Part shown: piece after piece, positions 17,268 to 25,597 of the stretch
How positions within the stretch are numbered: position 1 is the stretch's first letter
Layout: the number at the start of each line of letters is the position of its first letter
Source of the DNA: Humibacillus sp. DSM 29435
GTDB lineage: Bacteria > Actinomycetota > Actinomycetes > Actinomycetales > Dermatophilaceae
DNA: 64,000 nt
Direction: 5' to 3'
Assembly (NCBI RefSeq): GCF_001758225.1
Contig: NZ_MAST01000008.1
Location: forward strand, 62,001 to 126,000
Made by a program: the position numbers and the translations under genes
Notes under the pieces: generated by a model
The model's database searches: none
Told to the model about the DNA's origin: nothing
What the model saw: the letters and a program-made list of their open reading frames with translations, nothing else

Positions 17268-19054
17268 GCCTTCACCGCACGGTTCCCATTCGGCCGACGT
17301 ACCCGGATGCCCAGCACTGTGCCGCCCAGAGGGGGGCTCGTCACGTGGACGGAGCCGTCGAGGGCATCCAGCCGACTGGCGATGCTGGGGGGTACGTCGG
17401 TGACGGCGCCGATGCCGTCATCGCTGACGCTCAGTTCGGCATGCACGGCGTCGACGGCCAGGCGCACCCGGATCAGACCTGCGCCCGAGTGTTTGACCGC
17501 GTTCGTGATCGCCTCGCCGGCGGCGAGGTACAGGGTCAGGGCCAGGGGGTCATCGGCCGGTAGGTCACCGACGGCGTCGACCAGGGCGGGGATGGGGCAC
17601 ACCGTGGCGAGGGCGTGCAGCGCGCCGGCCAGCCCGTCGGCCAGCGCCGCTGGTGTCGCCTGGTCGACGAGCGCAAGAATCTCGCGACGGACCTCACCGA
17701 TCTGGTCGATGATGATGTCCGGCCCGGGCGCACCACGTCTGGCCGTCAGCCCTGCCGCCAGCGCCAGCCCGACGAGCAGCTGCTGAGCCCCGTCGTGGAG
17801 GTCCCGCTCCAGCTGGCGTCGGCCGCTGTCGGTGGCCGCCACCAGCTCGCGTGATCGAGCACGCACCTCGGCTCGCCGCGCGTCCGCGATGGCGGTGGCC
17901 CGTTCGTTCGCTGACCGCGCGGCGATGAGACTGACCGCCAGGTCGGCGAGCAGCGGTGACAGCGGCGTAGAGGCGGCGACCTCCAGCGCGGCCGTCGTCG
18001 AACCCGTCTCGTCCAGCACGGGTAGGAGTCGCCGAGTGCCGTCGGCCTCGGGCAAGGTGACGCCGACCGCGTCGATCCAGCTGCCGTCCGGGCGCCGGTA
18101 GCGAACCAGCGCCGTCGGGTCGCCGGTGGTGGCCACTGCTGCCGCAGAGGGACTGATGACGGCCGGTGCGGACTGCAGGTCGACCTCGCGGTGCTGACGA
18201 CCCAGAGAGACGGCGCGGCGACGGCGACGGGCTCCGACGAGCACGCCGAGCGCTACGAACCCGATCATGAAGTACGGGCCGAGGAGGGTGATGACCCGCC
18301 AGATGCTCAGGGCTGGGCCGTAGCCGAGCAGGTTGCCGAAGACCTGCCAGCCGAGGTGCAGCACGAGCAGCGACGCGCAGATGAACACTCCGGACGTCGT
18401 GATGGGCGTGATCAGCGGCCGGACGGCGGGTGGCACCGAGCGCTGCCGACGCACCAGAACCACCAGCACGATGGCAGCCGGAAGGGCCTGCGTGGCCAGG
18501 GCCTGGAGGGGGTCGACGACGCGAAACACCGTGGGGACGGCGAACAGGGCCTCGAACGGGTCCGGCCAGTCCTGGGATGCGCTCGGGTGACGGCTGAAGA
18601 CACCCCCCACGAAGACGAGCACGGCGCCGGCCACGGTCCACCAGGTGACGATGCTTACGAGGCGTCGGCTCGGGCGCCCGGTCGGCCAGCTGAGGACGAT
18701 GACGACGATGAGGGGTTCAATGACGACACCGACCCAGGCGAGATCACCGGCCAAGCGCGATCGTGGCCAGCAGTAGCAGATGAGGGCGAGCCAGTCTGCG
18801 GCGGCGGCCAGGTAGAGCAGGCCACCGGTCGGGTTGGCCGGAGCGCGCCACCACCACCACCACCCGACACCCAGCCCGAGAACCCCCCCAACCAGGCGCA
18901 CGCTGACGAGGACGACGTTGTAGCCGTCCCAGGCGGCGCCACGCATCCAGTTCTGTTTGATGAGAACGGTCCCGATGACGACGAGGGCGACGGCAACGAC
19001 TGCCATGGCCGGGAGCAGAGCTGAGTTGCGGCGAGCGTCCAAGAGACGACGCAT
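17264..19054 (-). CDS. Membrane sensor histidine kinase (HisKA_3 / NarL-partner type)
   Basis: 596 residues. About eight transmembrane helices lie in residues 15-290; a PAS/GAF-like linker and coiled coil follow. The phospho-acceptor box RQLERDLHDGAQQLLVGLAL contains H420. The HATPase shows N box GEAITNAVKHSG and G1 box VSDDGIG, and the end LGGTVLGIRVR. The start at 19054 follows a perfect AGAAGGAGGT 6 nt before ATG. It is first of the three-gene operon with the dead kinase and response regulator. The signal is unknown; the lipoprotein gene just upstream on the same strand could be functionally linked. Confidence 0.9.
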   Translation of the reverse strand: MRRLLDARRNSALLPAMAVVAVALVVIGTVLIKQNWMRGAAWDGYNVVLVSVRLVGGVLGLGVGWWWWWRAPANPTGGLLYLAAAADWLALICYCWPRSRLAGDLAWVGVVIEPLIVVIVLSWPTGRPSRRLVSIVTWWTVAGAVLVFVGGVFSRHPSASQDWPDPFEALFAVPTVFRVVDPLQALATQALPAAIVLVVLVRRQRSVPPAVRPLITPITTSGVFICASLLVLHLGWQVFGNLLGYGPALSIWRVITLLGPYFMIGFVALGVLVGARRRRRAVSLGRQHREVDLQSAPAVISPSAAAVATTGDPTALVRYRRPDGSWIDAVGVTLPEADGTRRLLPVLDETGSTTAALEVAASTPLSPLLADLAVSLIAARSANERATAIADARRAEVRARSRELVAATDSGRRQLERDLHDGAQQLLVGLALAAGLTARRGAPGPDIIIDQIGEVRREILALVDQATPAALADGLAGALHALATVCPIPALVDAVGDLPADDPLALTLYLAAGEAITNAVKHSGAGLIRVRLAVDAVHAELSVSDDGIGAVTDVPPSIASRLDALDGSVHVTSPPLGGTVLGIRVRRPNGNRAVKA

Positions 19055-19122
19055 ACCGGCACCTCCTTCTGCATCGGAGCTATCGCGTGTGCTCGTGATT
19101 CCCCGAACCGCGGTGCGCGTCG

Positions 19123-20154
19123 TCACGGGACGAGGATCGTGGCGGTGGCGGAGGTGGGCACGGCGTCGGTGATCTTGAGAACGTAGCGCCCTGCGAGCCC
19201 GGTCGGCACGGGTATACACATGAGGATGTTCGGGCTGGACTGGTCTGTGTTCCACACCTTGAGGGGTGGGCTGATGACCGCAGCTGTCGTACCGTCGGGG
19301 GCGGTGATGCTCATCTGCCCGATGACGTTGCCACCCACGGCCACCGACCCGGCGCCTGCGGTGCCGTTCAAGGCAATCACGGACACCGACTTGGCCGACG
19401 GGATGAAGGCCGTCAGTGGCGGAACACCCGAACATGACCATGGCAGCAGCTGCGCCGAGGTGATCCGGTAGTAGATGTGACCAGGAGTGGTCAGCCGGGC
19501 GGGCGGTCTCAGCGCGACCGGGCGCTCACCTGACCCGGACGCGCCGGCTCGCAGCGGAACGAGCCATTGGTGGTTCGCCGCCTTGCCGAGCACGAGTACC
19601 GCCTTGTCGAATGACGCTCCGGCTGGGGCGGGAAAGGCAAGGGTCGAGGTGGCCGAGGTGCCGGCGACGACCTGGGCATCGGGGGTGACCGACTGGATCG
19701 GCACCAGGCCGGACCCGTCTCCGGGGTCGAAGCTGATCTCCTGGGCGTTCTCGTTGAGCCGCCGGTCGACCTGGGAGGTATTCGTCAGCGTGACCCCGAT
19801 GGTGATGAGGTGAGTTGTCGGGTCGATGCTGGCCGCCTTGACCGCTACCTTGAACCCGGCCAGCCATCCGCTCGCATCGAGAGTGACCGACTGCGCGACC
19901 GGCACTGCCGGGCCCACGGACGACGGGGTGGCTCCGGGCCTGGGGGTGTCCCCAGGCCGCGGGGTGTCCCCAGGCCTCACGGTGTCTCCTGGCCTCGGGG
20001 TCGGGGTCTGCTGACTGGTCGGGGTCGGCACGCCGACTGCGGTGCGGGAGGTACCGGCAGGTGTTGCCCCGGTTCCGGCGCCGCACCCCGTGAGCGATCC
20101 GGCGACGACCAGGCCCAGGCTGATGATGGCGATGCGCTGCAGTCTCGTTGTCAT
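19123..20154 (-). CDS. Secreted lipoprotein with RPGDT repeats
   Basis: 343 residues with a lipoprotein signal (RLQRIAIISLGLVVAGSL, lipobox LTGC). A Thr/Pro linker at about residues 45-75 contains RPGDT three times and RPGAT once. The mature part looks like beta-sandwich domains (TLDASGWLAGFKVAVKAA, VTLTNTSQVDRRLNE), resembling DUF4352-like folds, but I assign no family. The start at 20154 sits 16 codons inside the open frame. It ends 68 bp before the sensor-kinase start on the same strand, so it may belong to that signalling operon. Confidence 0.8.
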   Translation of the reverse strand: MTTRLQRIAIISLGLVVAGSLTGCGAGTGATPAGTSRTAVGVPTPTSQQTPTPRPGDTVRPGDTPRPGDTPRPGATPSSVGPAVPVAQSVTLDASGWLAGFKVAVKAASIDPTTHLITIGVTLTNTSQVDRRLNENAQEISFDPGDGSGLVPIQSVTPDAQVVAGTSATSTLAFPAPAGASFDKAVLVLGKAANHQWLVPLRAGASGSGERPVALRPPARLTTPGHIYYRITSAQLLPWSCSGVPPLTAFIPSAKSVSVIALNGTAGAGSVAVGGNVIGQMSITAPDGTTAAVISPPLKVWNTDQSSPNILMCIPVPTGLAGRYVLKITDAVPTSATATILVP

Positions 20155-20332
20155 ACCAATGACGCTAGAGATCGGCCATTCTTCGAACCTCCGTGCTGCC
20201 ACGCAACATTTCCCCCAGCGTCAGCCGATGAGAAGGGGTGGCACGGATCCGTGGTGCGACTGACACGCGTGACACTTACTCCGGTAGACAGCGCTCGTTG
20301 CTGCCTGCCCCCTCATCGAAAGAAGCGAACCC

Positions 20333-20779
20333 ATGACGTCGCAACCCGAATCCGCTTCCGAGGTCCGCACCCCGCAGAAGGTCGTCGAGGAGTATTTCTC
20401 CCGTCTTCATCGACGGGAGGAAGCGGCCTTCGACCTGGTGGCCGAGGACTTCATCAACCACGCTGCGACGCCCCAGGGCCGGACCGGAATGCGGCAGATC
20501 TCGCTCGTCCTCGACCACGACCTCGGGAGTCCCGAGATCCGCATCCACCACGTGGTCGCCGCAGGCGACCTGGTGTCGGTTCACCTCGACCTGGTGGGCA
20601 CCCACACCGCGTCGACATCTCCGCTCTTGAGCGCTGTTCCGCCCACCGGCAAGCCCCTCGTCTGGACCTTCATGCACCTGTTCCGGGTCAGCAACGGCAT
20701 GATCGCCGAGCACTGGGCCTGTCGCGACGACCTCGGTCTGCTGGTGCAGCTGGGCGCTTTTCAAACACCCAGCCCGTAG
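20333..20779 (+). CDS. SnoaL-like / ester cyclase family protein
   Basis: A 148-residue NTF2-fold protein. TPQKVVEEYFSRLHRREEAA then FDLVAEDFINHAA and GRTGMRQIS match SnoaL-like polyketide-cyclase relatives, and HLFRVSNGMIAEHWACRDD is the characteristic C-terminal strand. Most such proteins in non-biosynthetic contexts have no known substrate. It stands alone, divergent from the lipoprotein gene. Confidence 0.85.
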   Translation: MTSQPESASEVRTPQKVVEEYFSRLHRREEAAFDLVAEDFINHAATPQGRTGMRQISLVLDHDLGSPEIRIHHVVAAGDLVSVHLDLVGTHTASTSPLLSAVPPTGKPLVWTFMHLFRVSNGMIAEHWACRDDLGLLVQLGAFQTPSP

Positions 20780-21133
20780 GCACGAGGAACTGACCAACCC
20801 TTCAGTGACCATCCGCATCGCTCGATGCCACCACCCAACCCTGCGAGGCCGGGCAGGGGCCCGGATTCGGTCTAACACATCGGCGCCGAGGATGACGGGG
20901 TGAGGGGCGTTCCTATGTGGGGCGACATGTCCAGGTCCAGCACCGACAAAGACATTGGCGGGGGCCGCTCGCCCCAGATGTGCGCCAGGAACCGTCATTC
21001 GCCGCCCGTGCGGCCGTCGGCTTGCTGCTCGTCCTCGGGGATGTGCAGCACGATGTTCTTGACGGATTGTTACAAATCGCCCCGATCCCCCAATATGTGA
21101 CTACCGAACTCACAGGAAAGCGAACTTAAGACG
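20780..21133. other. Gene-free stretch
   Basis: Short open frames overlap here on both strands but none has a ribosome site or recognisable family. AGGAAAG just before 21134 probably belongs to the next gene. Confidence 0.5.
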
Positions 21134-21712
21134 ATGAGCAGCGATACCACGCCCACGCCCGACTCTGCCACAGAGAACATCGCTCCACTGCCCGCTCACG
21201 CGCGGCATTCCCGCTGCGGGCCTGCCTCGGCGGGGCCTCAACCGTCGAAGAAGACCATGAAGCACCTGATCGGCTACTCAGCCACCGCCCTCGCCCTCGG
21301 TGCAGCGGGCTGCGGCGCAGACACCAGCACTTTGCCCGCCGCCACCGTCCCGCCCGTCACCATCACGCAAAGTGTGACTCCACCCCCGATTGCTCAGACG
21401 GTCACCCAGACAGTGCGTGAGACCGTGACTTCAACCGCCCCCGAACTGGCAGTCACCACTGGCGCGGCAGCGCCGAAGGCGGCCGGCAAGATCACCGTTC
21501 CCGACGGTGTCGGTATGAACTATCAAGAGGCTCAAGACACCTGGAGGGCAACCGGCCTACACGTCGCTCCCGCCAAAGACGCAACCGGCGCGAACCGCCT
21601 GCCCGTCTTGGACTCGAATTGGATCGTGCTGTCCCAGGACCTGGAGCCCGGCAGCAAGGTCGCAGCCGACTCCTTCATCACCGCAACCATCAAGAAGAAG
21701 ACCGATGACTGA
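21134..21712 (+). CDS. PASTA-domain lipoprotein
   Basis: 192 residues from the ATG at 21134, or 151 from the ATG at 21257. From 21257 the protein begins MKHLIGYSATALALGAAGCG, a lipoprotein signal with lipobox GAAGC. A Thr/Val/Pro-rich linker follows, then one PASTA domain (VPDGVGMNYQEAQDTWRATG ... VLSQDLEPGSKVAADSFITA). PASTA domains bind peptidoglycan fragments or muropeptides. The 21134 start has AGGAAAG 14-20 nt upstream; the 21257 start has only weak GAAGA. I list the longer form but consider the lipoprotein start equally likely. Confidence 0.8.
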   Translation: MSSDTTPTPDSATENIAPLPAHARHSRCGPASAGPQPSKKTMKHLIGYSATALALGAAGCGADTSTLPAATVPPVTITQSVTPPPIAQTVTQTVRETVTSTAPELAVTTGAAAPKAAGKITVPDGVGMNYQEAQDTWRATGLHVAPAKDATGANRLPVLDSNWIVLSQDLEPGSKVAADSFITATIKKKTDD

Positions 21713-21823
21713 GCACGGTGCGGCGGACAGGTGATTACTGCGAATCCGGCTGAAGCGCGATATTTGCCCATCGAGCTGGCCCCGAAAGCGCGGAGTCACC
21801 AAACCACAAGGCTGTAAGCAGTT

Positions 21824-21857
21824 GAGGCCCGCACCGACAGAAGTCGGTGCGGGCCTC
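21824..21857 (-). terminator. Strong hairpin downstream of the tRNA-like 3' end
   Basis: A perfect 15-bp stem (GAGGCCCGCACCGAC / GTCGGTGCGGGCCTC) with loop AGAA. On the minus strand it follows the tRNA-Pro-like 3' end by about 17 nt, the position of a tRNA terminator. On the plus strand it could also end the PASTA gene, whose stop is about 110 bp away. Confidence 0.7.
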
Positions 21858-21873
21858 TGACCTGCAAAAACAC

Positions 21874-21896
21874 GGTCGGGCTGACAGGATTTGAAC
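21874..21896 (-). other. tRNA-Pro-like 3' end, probable integration site (att)
   Basis: Read on the minus strand, GTTCAAATCCTGTCAGCCCG plus ACC matches the T-loop, T-stem 3' strand, acceptor 3' strand and discriminator of actinobacterial tRNA-Pro(TGG) as I remember it. The sequence 5' to it does not continue the tRNA (no D- or anticodon arm). This is what a tyrosine recombinase leaves at one end after insertion into a tRNA 3' end, and an integrase gene begins 164 bp away. The intact tRNA should stand at the island's other end; I do not find it in this window. Confidence 0.7.
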
Positions 21897-22059
21897 TTGT
21901 TCACTCGGCAGATCCCGAGGTCTCTCTGACCAGCAGTTTTGCCCAGCAATAGTAGGCTGACCTGCAAGGACGTCCACCTGGTCGATGGACCATGATGGAC
22001 GGAAGTGGTCATGAATACACGTTCGTTCTTGCACGTATCTTGCACGGAGGGGCATCACA

Positions 22060-23241
22060 GTGCGCAAACCTGAGGAGCCCAAGGAGGCAGACGCGCCGGC
22101 TCCGGCACGTCCTGCGGGAGGAAACAACTCCGGGCGGCGTCGAGGATTCGGCAATCTTCGCCGGCTGCCATCACGGCGATATCAAGCCAGCTATCTCGGG
22201 CCAGACGCCAAGCGTCACCTTGCCCCCACCACGTTCCAGACCAAGGGGGACGCGGAGGGGTGGCTCAGCATCCAACGGGCCGCGATGACAGAGAACCGCT
22301 GGCGTCCTGCCCCCCGCTCCCCCGCAACGCGTCCAACCTTCGATGTCTACGCACACCAATGGTTGGTGGGTCGCGAACTTAAGGCCCGCACCCGGGCGGA
22401 GTACGCACGCCTCATCAACGTTCTCGTACCCGTCTTCGGCGATACTCCGCTCGATGCGATCACCCCCGAAGCGGTGAGGTCGTGGCATGCGGCCTGGGGC
22501 TCCGGTCGTCCCACTGCTCGCGCTCACGCCTACTCGCTCCTGCGAACCATCTTGAACACGGCCGTTGAGGAAGAGGCCCTGTCCACCAATCCGTGTCGCA
22601 TCCGTGGCGCAGGCCGGGCCCCAGTCCGTCATGGCATGCGCCCGGCAACAATCGACGAGCTCACGCAGATTGCTCAGGCGATGCCTGAGCGATACCGCCT
22701 CATGGTGCACCTGGCCGCGTGGTGCGCCCTAAGGTTCGGGGAACTGACCGAGCTACGTCTCAAGGACGTCGACGAGCGTGCCTGCCTGATCCGCGTTCGG
22801 CGTGCCGTGACCTGGCCCGGTGGTCAGCCCGAGGTCGGAACCCCGAAGTCGGCGGCCGGCATACGAGACGTCAGCATCCCGCCGCACCTCATTCCCGTGA
22901 TCCGCGACCACCTCGCGTCTCACGCCCAGCGCGGGCCGGACGGCCTGGTCTTTCCAAACACCGACGGCCACCACATGCACCACGGCAGTCTTTACAAGGT
23001 CTACAAGCCCGCTCGGTCTGCCGCAGGACGACCCGACCTGCGATGGCACGACCTTCGCCACACCGGTGCCACACTCGCTGCTCACGCTGGGGCCACCACC
23101 CGTGAACTGATGGACCGCCTCGGGCACTCCACCTCAGCAATGGCAATGCGCTATCAACACGTAGCTGACGACCGTCCGGCCGAGATCGCGAGACGCTTAT
23201 CAGCACTGGCCCAGCAAGAGGGTGAGCCTGCCCGTAACTAA
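22060..23241 (+). CDS. Tyrosine recombinase / site-specific integrase
   Basis: A 393-residue phage- or ICE-type integrase. There is an Arg-rich N-terminal arm-binding region, a core-binding SAM-like domain (VYAHQWLVGRELKARTRAEY) and a complete catalytic domain: Arg in WCALRFGELTELRL, Lys in GTPKSAAG, HxxR in WHDLRHTGAT, His in MDRLGHST, and the nucleophile Tyr in MRYQHVA. It starts at GTG after GGAGGGG. It lies next to the tRNA-like att site and points into the island. An integrase remnant at 50304 shares the same catalytic-domain style. Confidence 0.93.
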   Translation: MRKPEEPKEADAPAPARPAGGNNSGRRRGFGNLRRLPSRRYQASYLGPDAKRHLAPTTFQTKGDAEGWLSIQRAAMTENRWRPAPRSPATRPTFDVYAHQWLVGRELKARTRAEYARLINVLVPVFGDTPLDAITPEAVRSWHAAWGSGRPTARAHAYSLLRTILNTAVEEEALSTNPCRIRGAGRAPVRHGMRPATIDELTQIAQAMPERYRLMVHLAAWCALRFGELTELRLKDVDERACLIRVRRAVTWPGGQPEVGTPKSAAGIRDVSIPPHLIPVIRDHLASHAQRGPDGLVFPNTDGHHMHHGSLYKVYKPARSAAGRPDLRWHDLRHTGATLAAHAGATTRELMDRLGHSTSAMAMRYQHVADDRPAEIARRLSALAQQEGEPARN

Positions 23242-23284
23242 CATCTGACCGTTCCCGGTTTGGTGGACACGAGGGCTGACACGG

Positions 23285-24034
23285 TCAAGTGCGAGCCATG
23301 GAGACACCACCACCTTGTCTCTGCAGCTGCTTAGTGATCTCGTCATTTGCCGTGTCAATCAGGGCGCGAGTGGCCCGCTCAGCCTCTTCTGCACTGCCGG
23401 ACTCGATCGCATCCGTGATCGCTTGGTGGGACGCGACGGTCTCCGGTCCGAGGTCGTCTGGGAGAAGGTGTAGGTCTTCACGCGCCCTCAGCGCGGCCTC
23501 AACTGCGCCGGCGATCTGGGCCAGGATTCGATTCCCAGACCCGGTGAGGAGATCGGTGTGAAAGGCGATGTCGGCGGTGGTAAATGCACTCGCGTCGCCA
23601 GACTCGATGGCGGCTGACATCGCCTCGCAGTGCGACCGTAGCGTGGCGACTGCTGCTTCCTGTTCTCGAGTCTGCGCGAACCGTCTGGCGGCCAATGGTT
23701 CGACGGCAGTCCGCAGTTCGACAAGTTCCCTCAGTTGGGAGTCACGAGCCGGTCCCGCTACGCGCCACCCGATGACGTCACGGTCCAGCAGGTCCCAGCG
23801 CTCAACCGGCAGCACTCGCGTTCCGGTCTTCGGACGTGCCTCGACCATCCCCTTGGTTTCCAAGACCTTGAACGCCTCACGCACCACGGTTCGTGACACC
23901 CCGAAATGGCTCCCGATCTCGTCAGGCACGAGTTGCGAGTCGTAGCCTAACTCGCCGGCGGCAATGGCTTGCCCGAGCTCGTCCACCACGAGGGCATGCA
24001 TGCCTCGTGGTGGACGAAGTGGTTGCGCTGCCAT
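23285..24034 (-). CDS. FadR/GntR family transcriptional regulator
   Basis: 249 residues: an N-terminal winged HTH (QLVPDEIGSHFGVSRTVVRE, AFKVLETKGMVEARPKTGTR) and a C-terminal FCD effector domain (LVELRTAVEPLAARRFAQTR, FHTDLLTGSGN, HQAITDAIESG) whose histidines and aspartate normally bind a metal and a sugar acid. GGAAGGA lies 7 nt before the ATG. It is the last gene of the sugar block and is the likely repressor of it; galactonate- or gluconate-type acids are typical FCD effectors. Confidence 0.9.
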   Translation of the reverse strand: MAAQPLRPPRGMHALVVDELGQAIAAGELGYDSQLVPDEIGSHFGVSRTVVREAFKVLETKGMVEARPKTGTRVLPVERWDLLDRDVIGWRVAGPARDSQLRELVELRTAVEPLAARRFAQTREQEAAVATLRSHCEAMSAAIESGDASAFTTADIAFHTDLLTGSGNRILAQIAGAVEAALRAREDLHLLPDDLGPETVASHQAITDAIESGSAEEAERATRALIDTANDEITKQLQRQGGGVSMART

Positions 24035-24096
24035 TGGGGGTCCTTCCTTCTCTGTCGGTGCCGCTATTGTGCCCGCCGGTCACCGTCGACGCGCGT

Positions 24097-24870
24097 TCAG
24101 GCGAACCGCACGCCAAGGCCGCCGTCCACTGCCCAGTCTGCGCCAGTCACGAACCCGGCCCGGCGAGACCCGAGAAAGCAGACGACCTGAGCGACGTCCT
24201 GCGGCGTTCCAAACCGTCCAAGTGGTTGCACAGCCAAGGCCCGCGCCCTGACATCCGGATCGAGATGCTGGTCGAAGTACTCCTCGACCAGCGCGGTGGC
24301 GATGTAGCCGGGGCTCACCGAATTGACTCGAATTCCGTGGGGGGCGACGTCCAGAGCGAGACTGCGGGTCATGCCGACGAGGCCCGCCTTAGCGGCTGCG
24401 TAAGGGAACATGCCCGCGCACGTCAGTGTCGCGTGCAGGGACGCCAGGTTCACGATGGACCCGTGCCCGGCTGCGATCATGGCGGGGAGGACCTCCTTGG
24501 AGGTCAACCACGCCCCTTTTAGGTCGACGTCGAAGACCGCATCCCACTCAGAGGTGGTCATCGTGGTCGCGTCTGCGTACGCGTTGCGGCCCGCGTTGTT
24601 GACCAGGACGGTCACATCGCCGACGGAGGCAGACACGGCGGAGATGGCACCAGTGACTGACTCCGGGCTGGTGACATCCATGCAGGCCGAGAAAACGTCG
24701 TGACCGCGAGCGGCGAGCACCTGAGCCGATACATGAACCGCATCGCCCATGACATCGACGAGCGCGACCAGTGCTCCTTCTTCAGCTGCCCGCTCGGCGC
24801 AGGCGAGGCCGATGCCGCGGGCGGCGCCGGTCACCAGGACGACCTCGCCCGCAAGAAGGCCTCCACTCAT
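24097..24870 (-). CDS. SDR-family NAD(P)-dependent dehydrogenase
   Basis: A 257-residue classical short-chain dehydrogenase. It has the cofactor motif VTGAARGIG at residues 13-21, NNAG in VLVNNAGRN, catalytic Ser in NLASLHA, YxxxK in PYAAAKAGLVG and the PG motif SVSPGYIAT. Asp after the second strand (LVDV) suggests NAD preference. In this block it is the likely aldose 1-dehydrogenase feeding the sugar-acid dehydratase. It overlaps the aldolase gene by 4 bp. Confidence 0.9.
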   Translation of the reverse strand: MSGGLLAGEVVLVTGAARGIGLACAERAAEEGALVALVDVMGDAVHVSAQVLAARGHDVFSACMDVTSPESVTGAISAVSASVGDVTVLVNNAGRNAYADATTMTTSEWDAVFDVDLKGAWLTSKEVLPAMIAAGHGSIVNLASLHATLTCAGMFPYAAAKAGLVGMTRSLALDVAPHGIRVNSVSPGYIATALVEEYFDQHLDPDVRARALAVQPLGRFGTPQDVAQVVCFLGSRRAGFVTGADWAVDGGLGVRFA

Positions 24871-25589
24871 CCGGGGTACTCCTCCGTAACTTTCTCGCAG
24901 GCACTTGACTCTGCATTCGCGAACGCCGCGGCGTCGCGCAACAACTGCAGGTTCTCACGCATTCTCCCCGGTGTCGTACTGGCGAGCGCAGATCCGATAC
25001 CGACGGCGAACGCCCCTGCTCGCAGCCAGGCCGGGACGGAGTCGATGCTCACTCCTCCGGTCGGCACGATGTGCAGTTGAGGCAGTGCTTCACGAACATC
25101 GGCCAATGCTGCGGGTGTCCACAGTCGTGCGGGGAACAGCTTGACTGCGTGGGCTCCGAGCTCGTGGGCATGCAGCATTTCTGTCGGCGTGGCGCACCCG
25201 GGCACGACAACGACTCCGTACCGTCCGGCGGCCGCGATGACCTCGGGGTGCAACGCCGGCGTCACGAGCAGTCGCGCACCCGCGCGGATGGCGGAGATAG
25301 CGGAGACGGCATCCAGGACGGTACCTGCCCCGACTAATGCCATCGGGTGGGCACGCACAACTCGGCGGATGGCGTCGAGGGCGTCCGGGGTGGTCAAGGA
25401 GATCTCGACCACGCCCGCGCCCAAGGACAACAGAGCGCTCGTTTGCACGAACGCCGTGTCGGCGTCTGGGGCACGAACGATGGCGATGTACCGGTAGGTG
25501 GCGATAGCGGTGAGGGTGCTCAGACTGGTTGGTCGGTGCCGCGCCCCCGCGAGGGTGGGGGCATGTCGCTCTGGCTGTGATTTGGTCAC
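24867..25589 (-). CDS. KDPG/KHG-type (KDPGal) aldolase
   Basis: 240 residues, class I aldolase of the Eda/DgoA family. Catalytic residues are visible: Glu in GVVEISLTTPDA, the Schiff-base Lys in HAVKLFPARLW, and the phosphate loop IVPTGGVSID. It cleaves 2-keto-3-deoxy-6-phospho sugar acids to pyruvate and glyceraldehyde 3-phosphate. An N-terminal extension of about 25 residues precedes the usual start. GTG start, AGGAG 5 nt upstream, 8 bp after the kinase gene. With the kinase it completes a phosphorylated oxidative branch. Confidence 0.92.
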   Translation of the reverse strand: MTKSQPERHAPTLAGARHRPTSLSTLTAIATYRYIAIVRAPDADTAFVQTSALLSLGAGVVEISLTTPDALDAIRRVVRAHPMALVGAGTVLDAVSAISAIRAGARLLVTPALHPEVIAAAGRYGVVVVPGCATPTEMLHAHELGAHAVKLFPARLWTPAALADVREALPQLHIVPTGGVSIDSVPAWLRAGAFAVGIGSALASTTPGRMRENLQLLRDAAAFANAESSACEKVTEEYPG

Positions 25590-25597
25590 GGGGTCTC

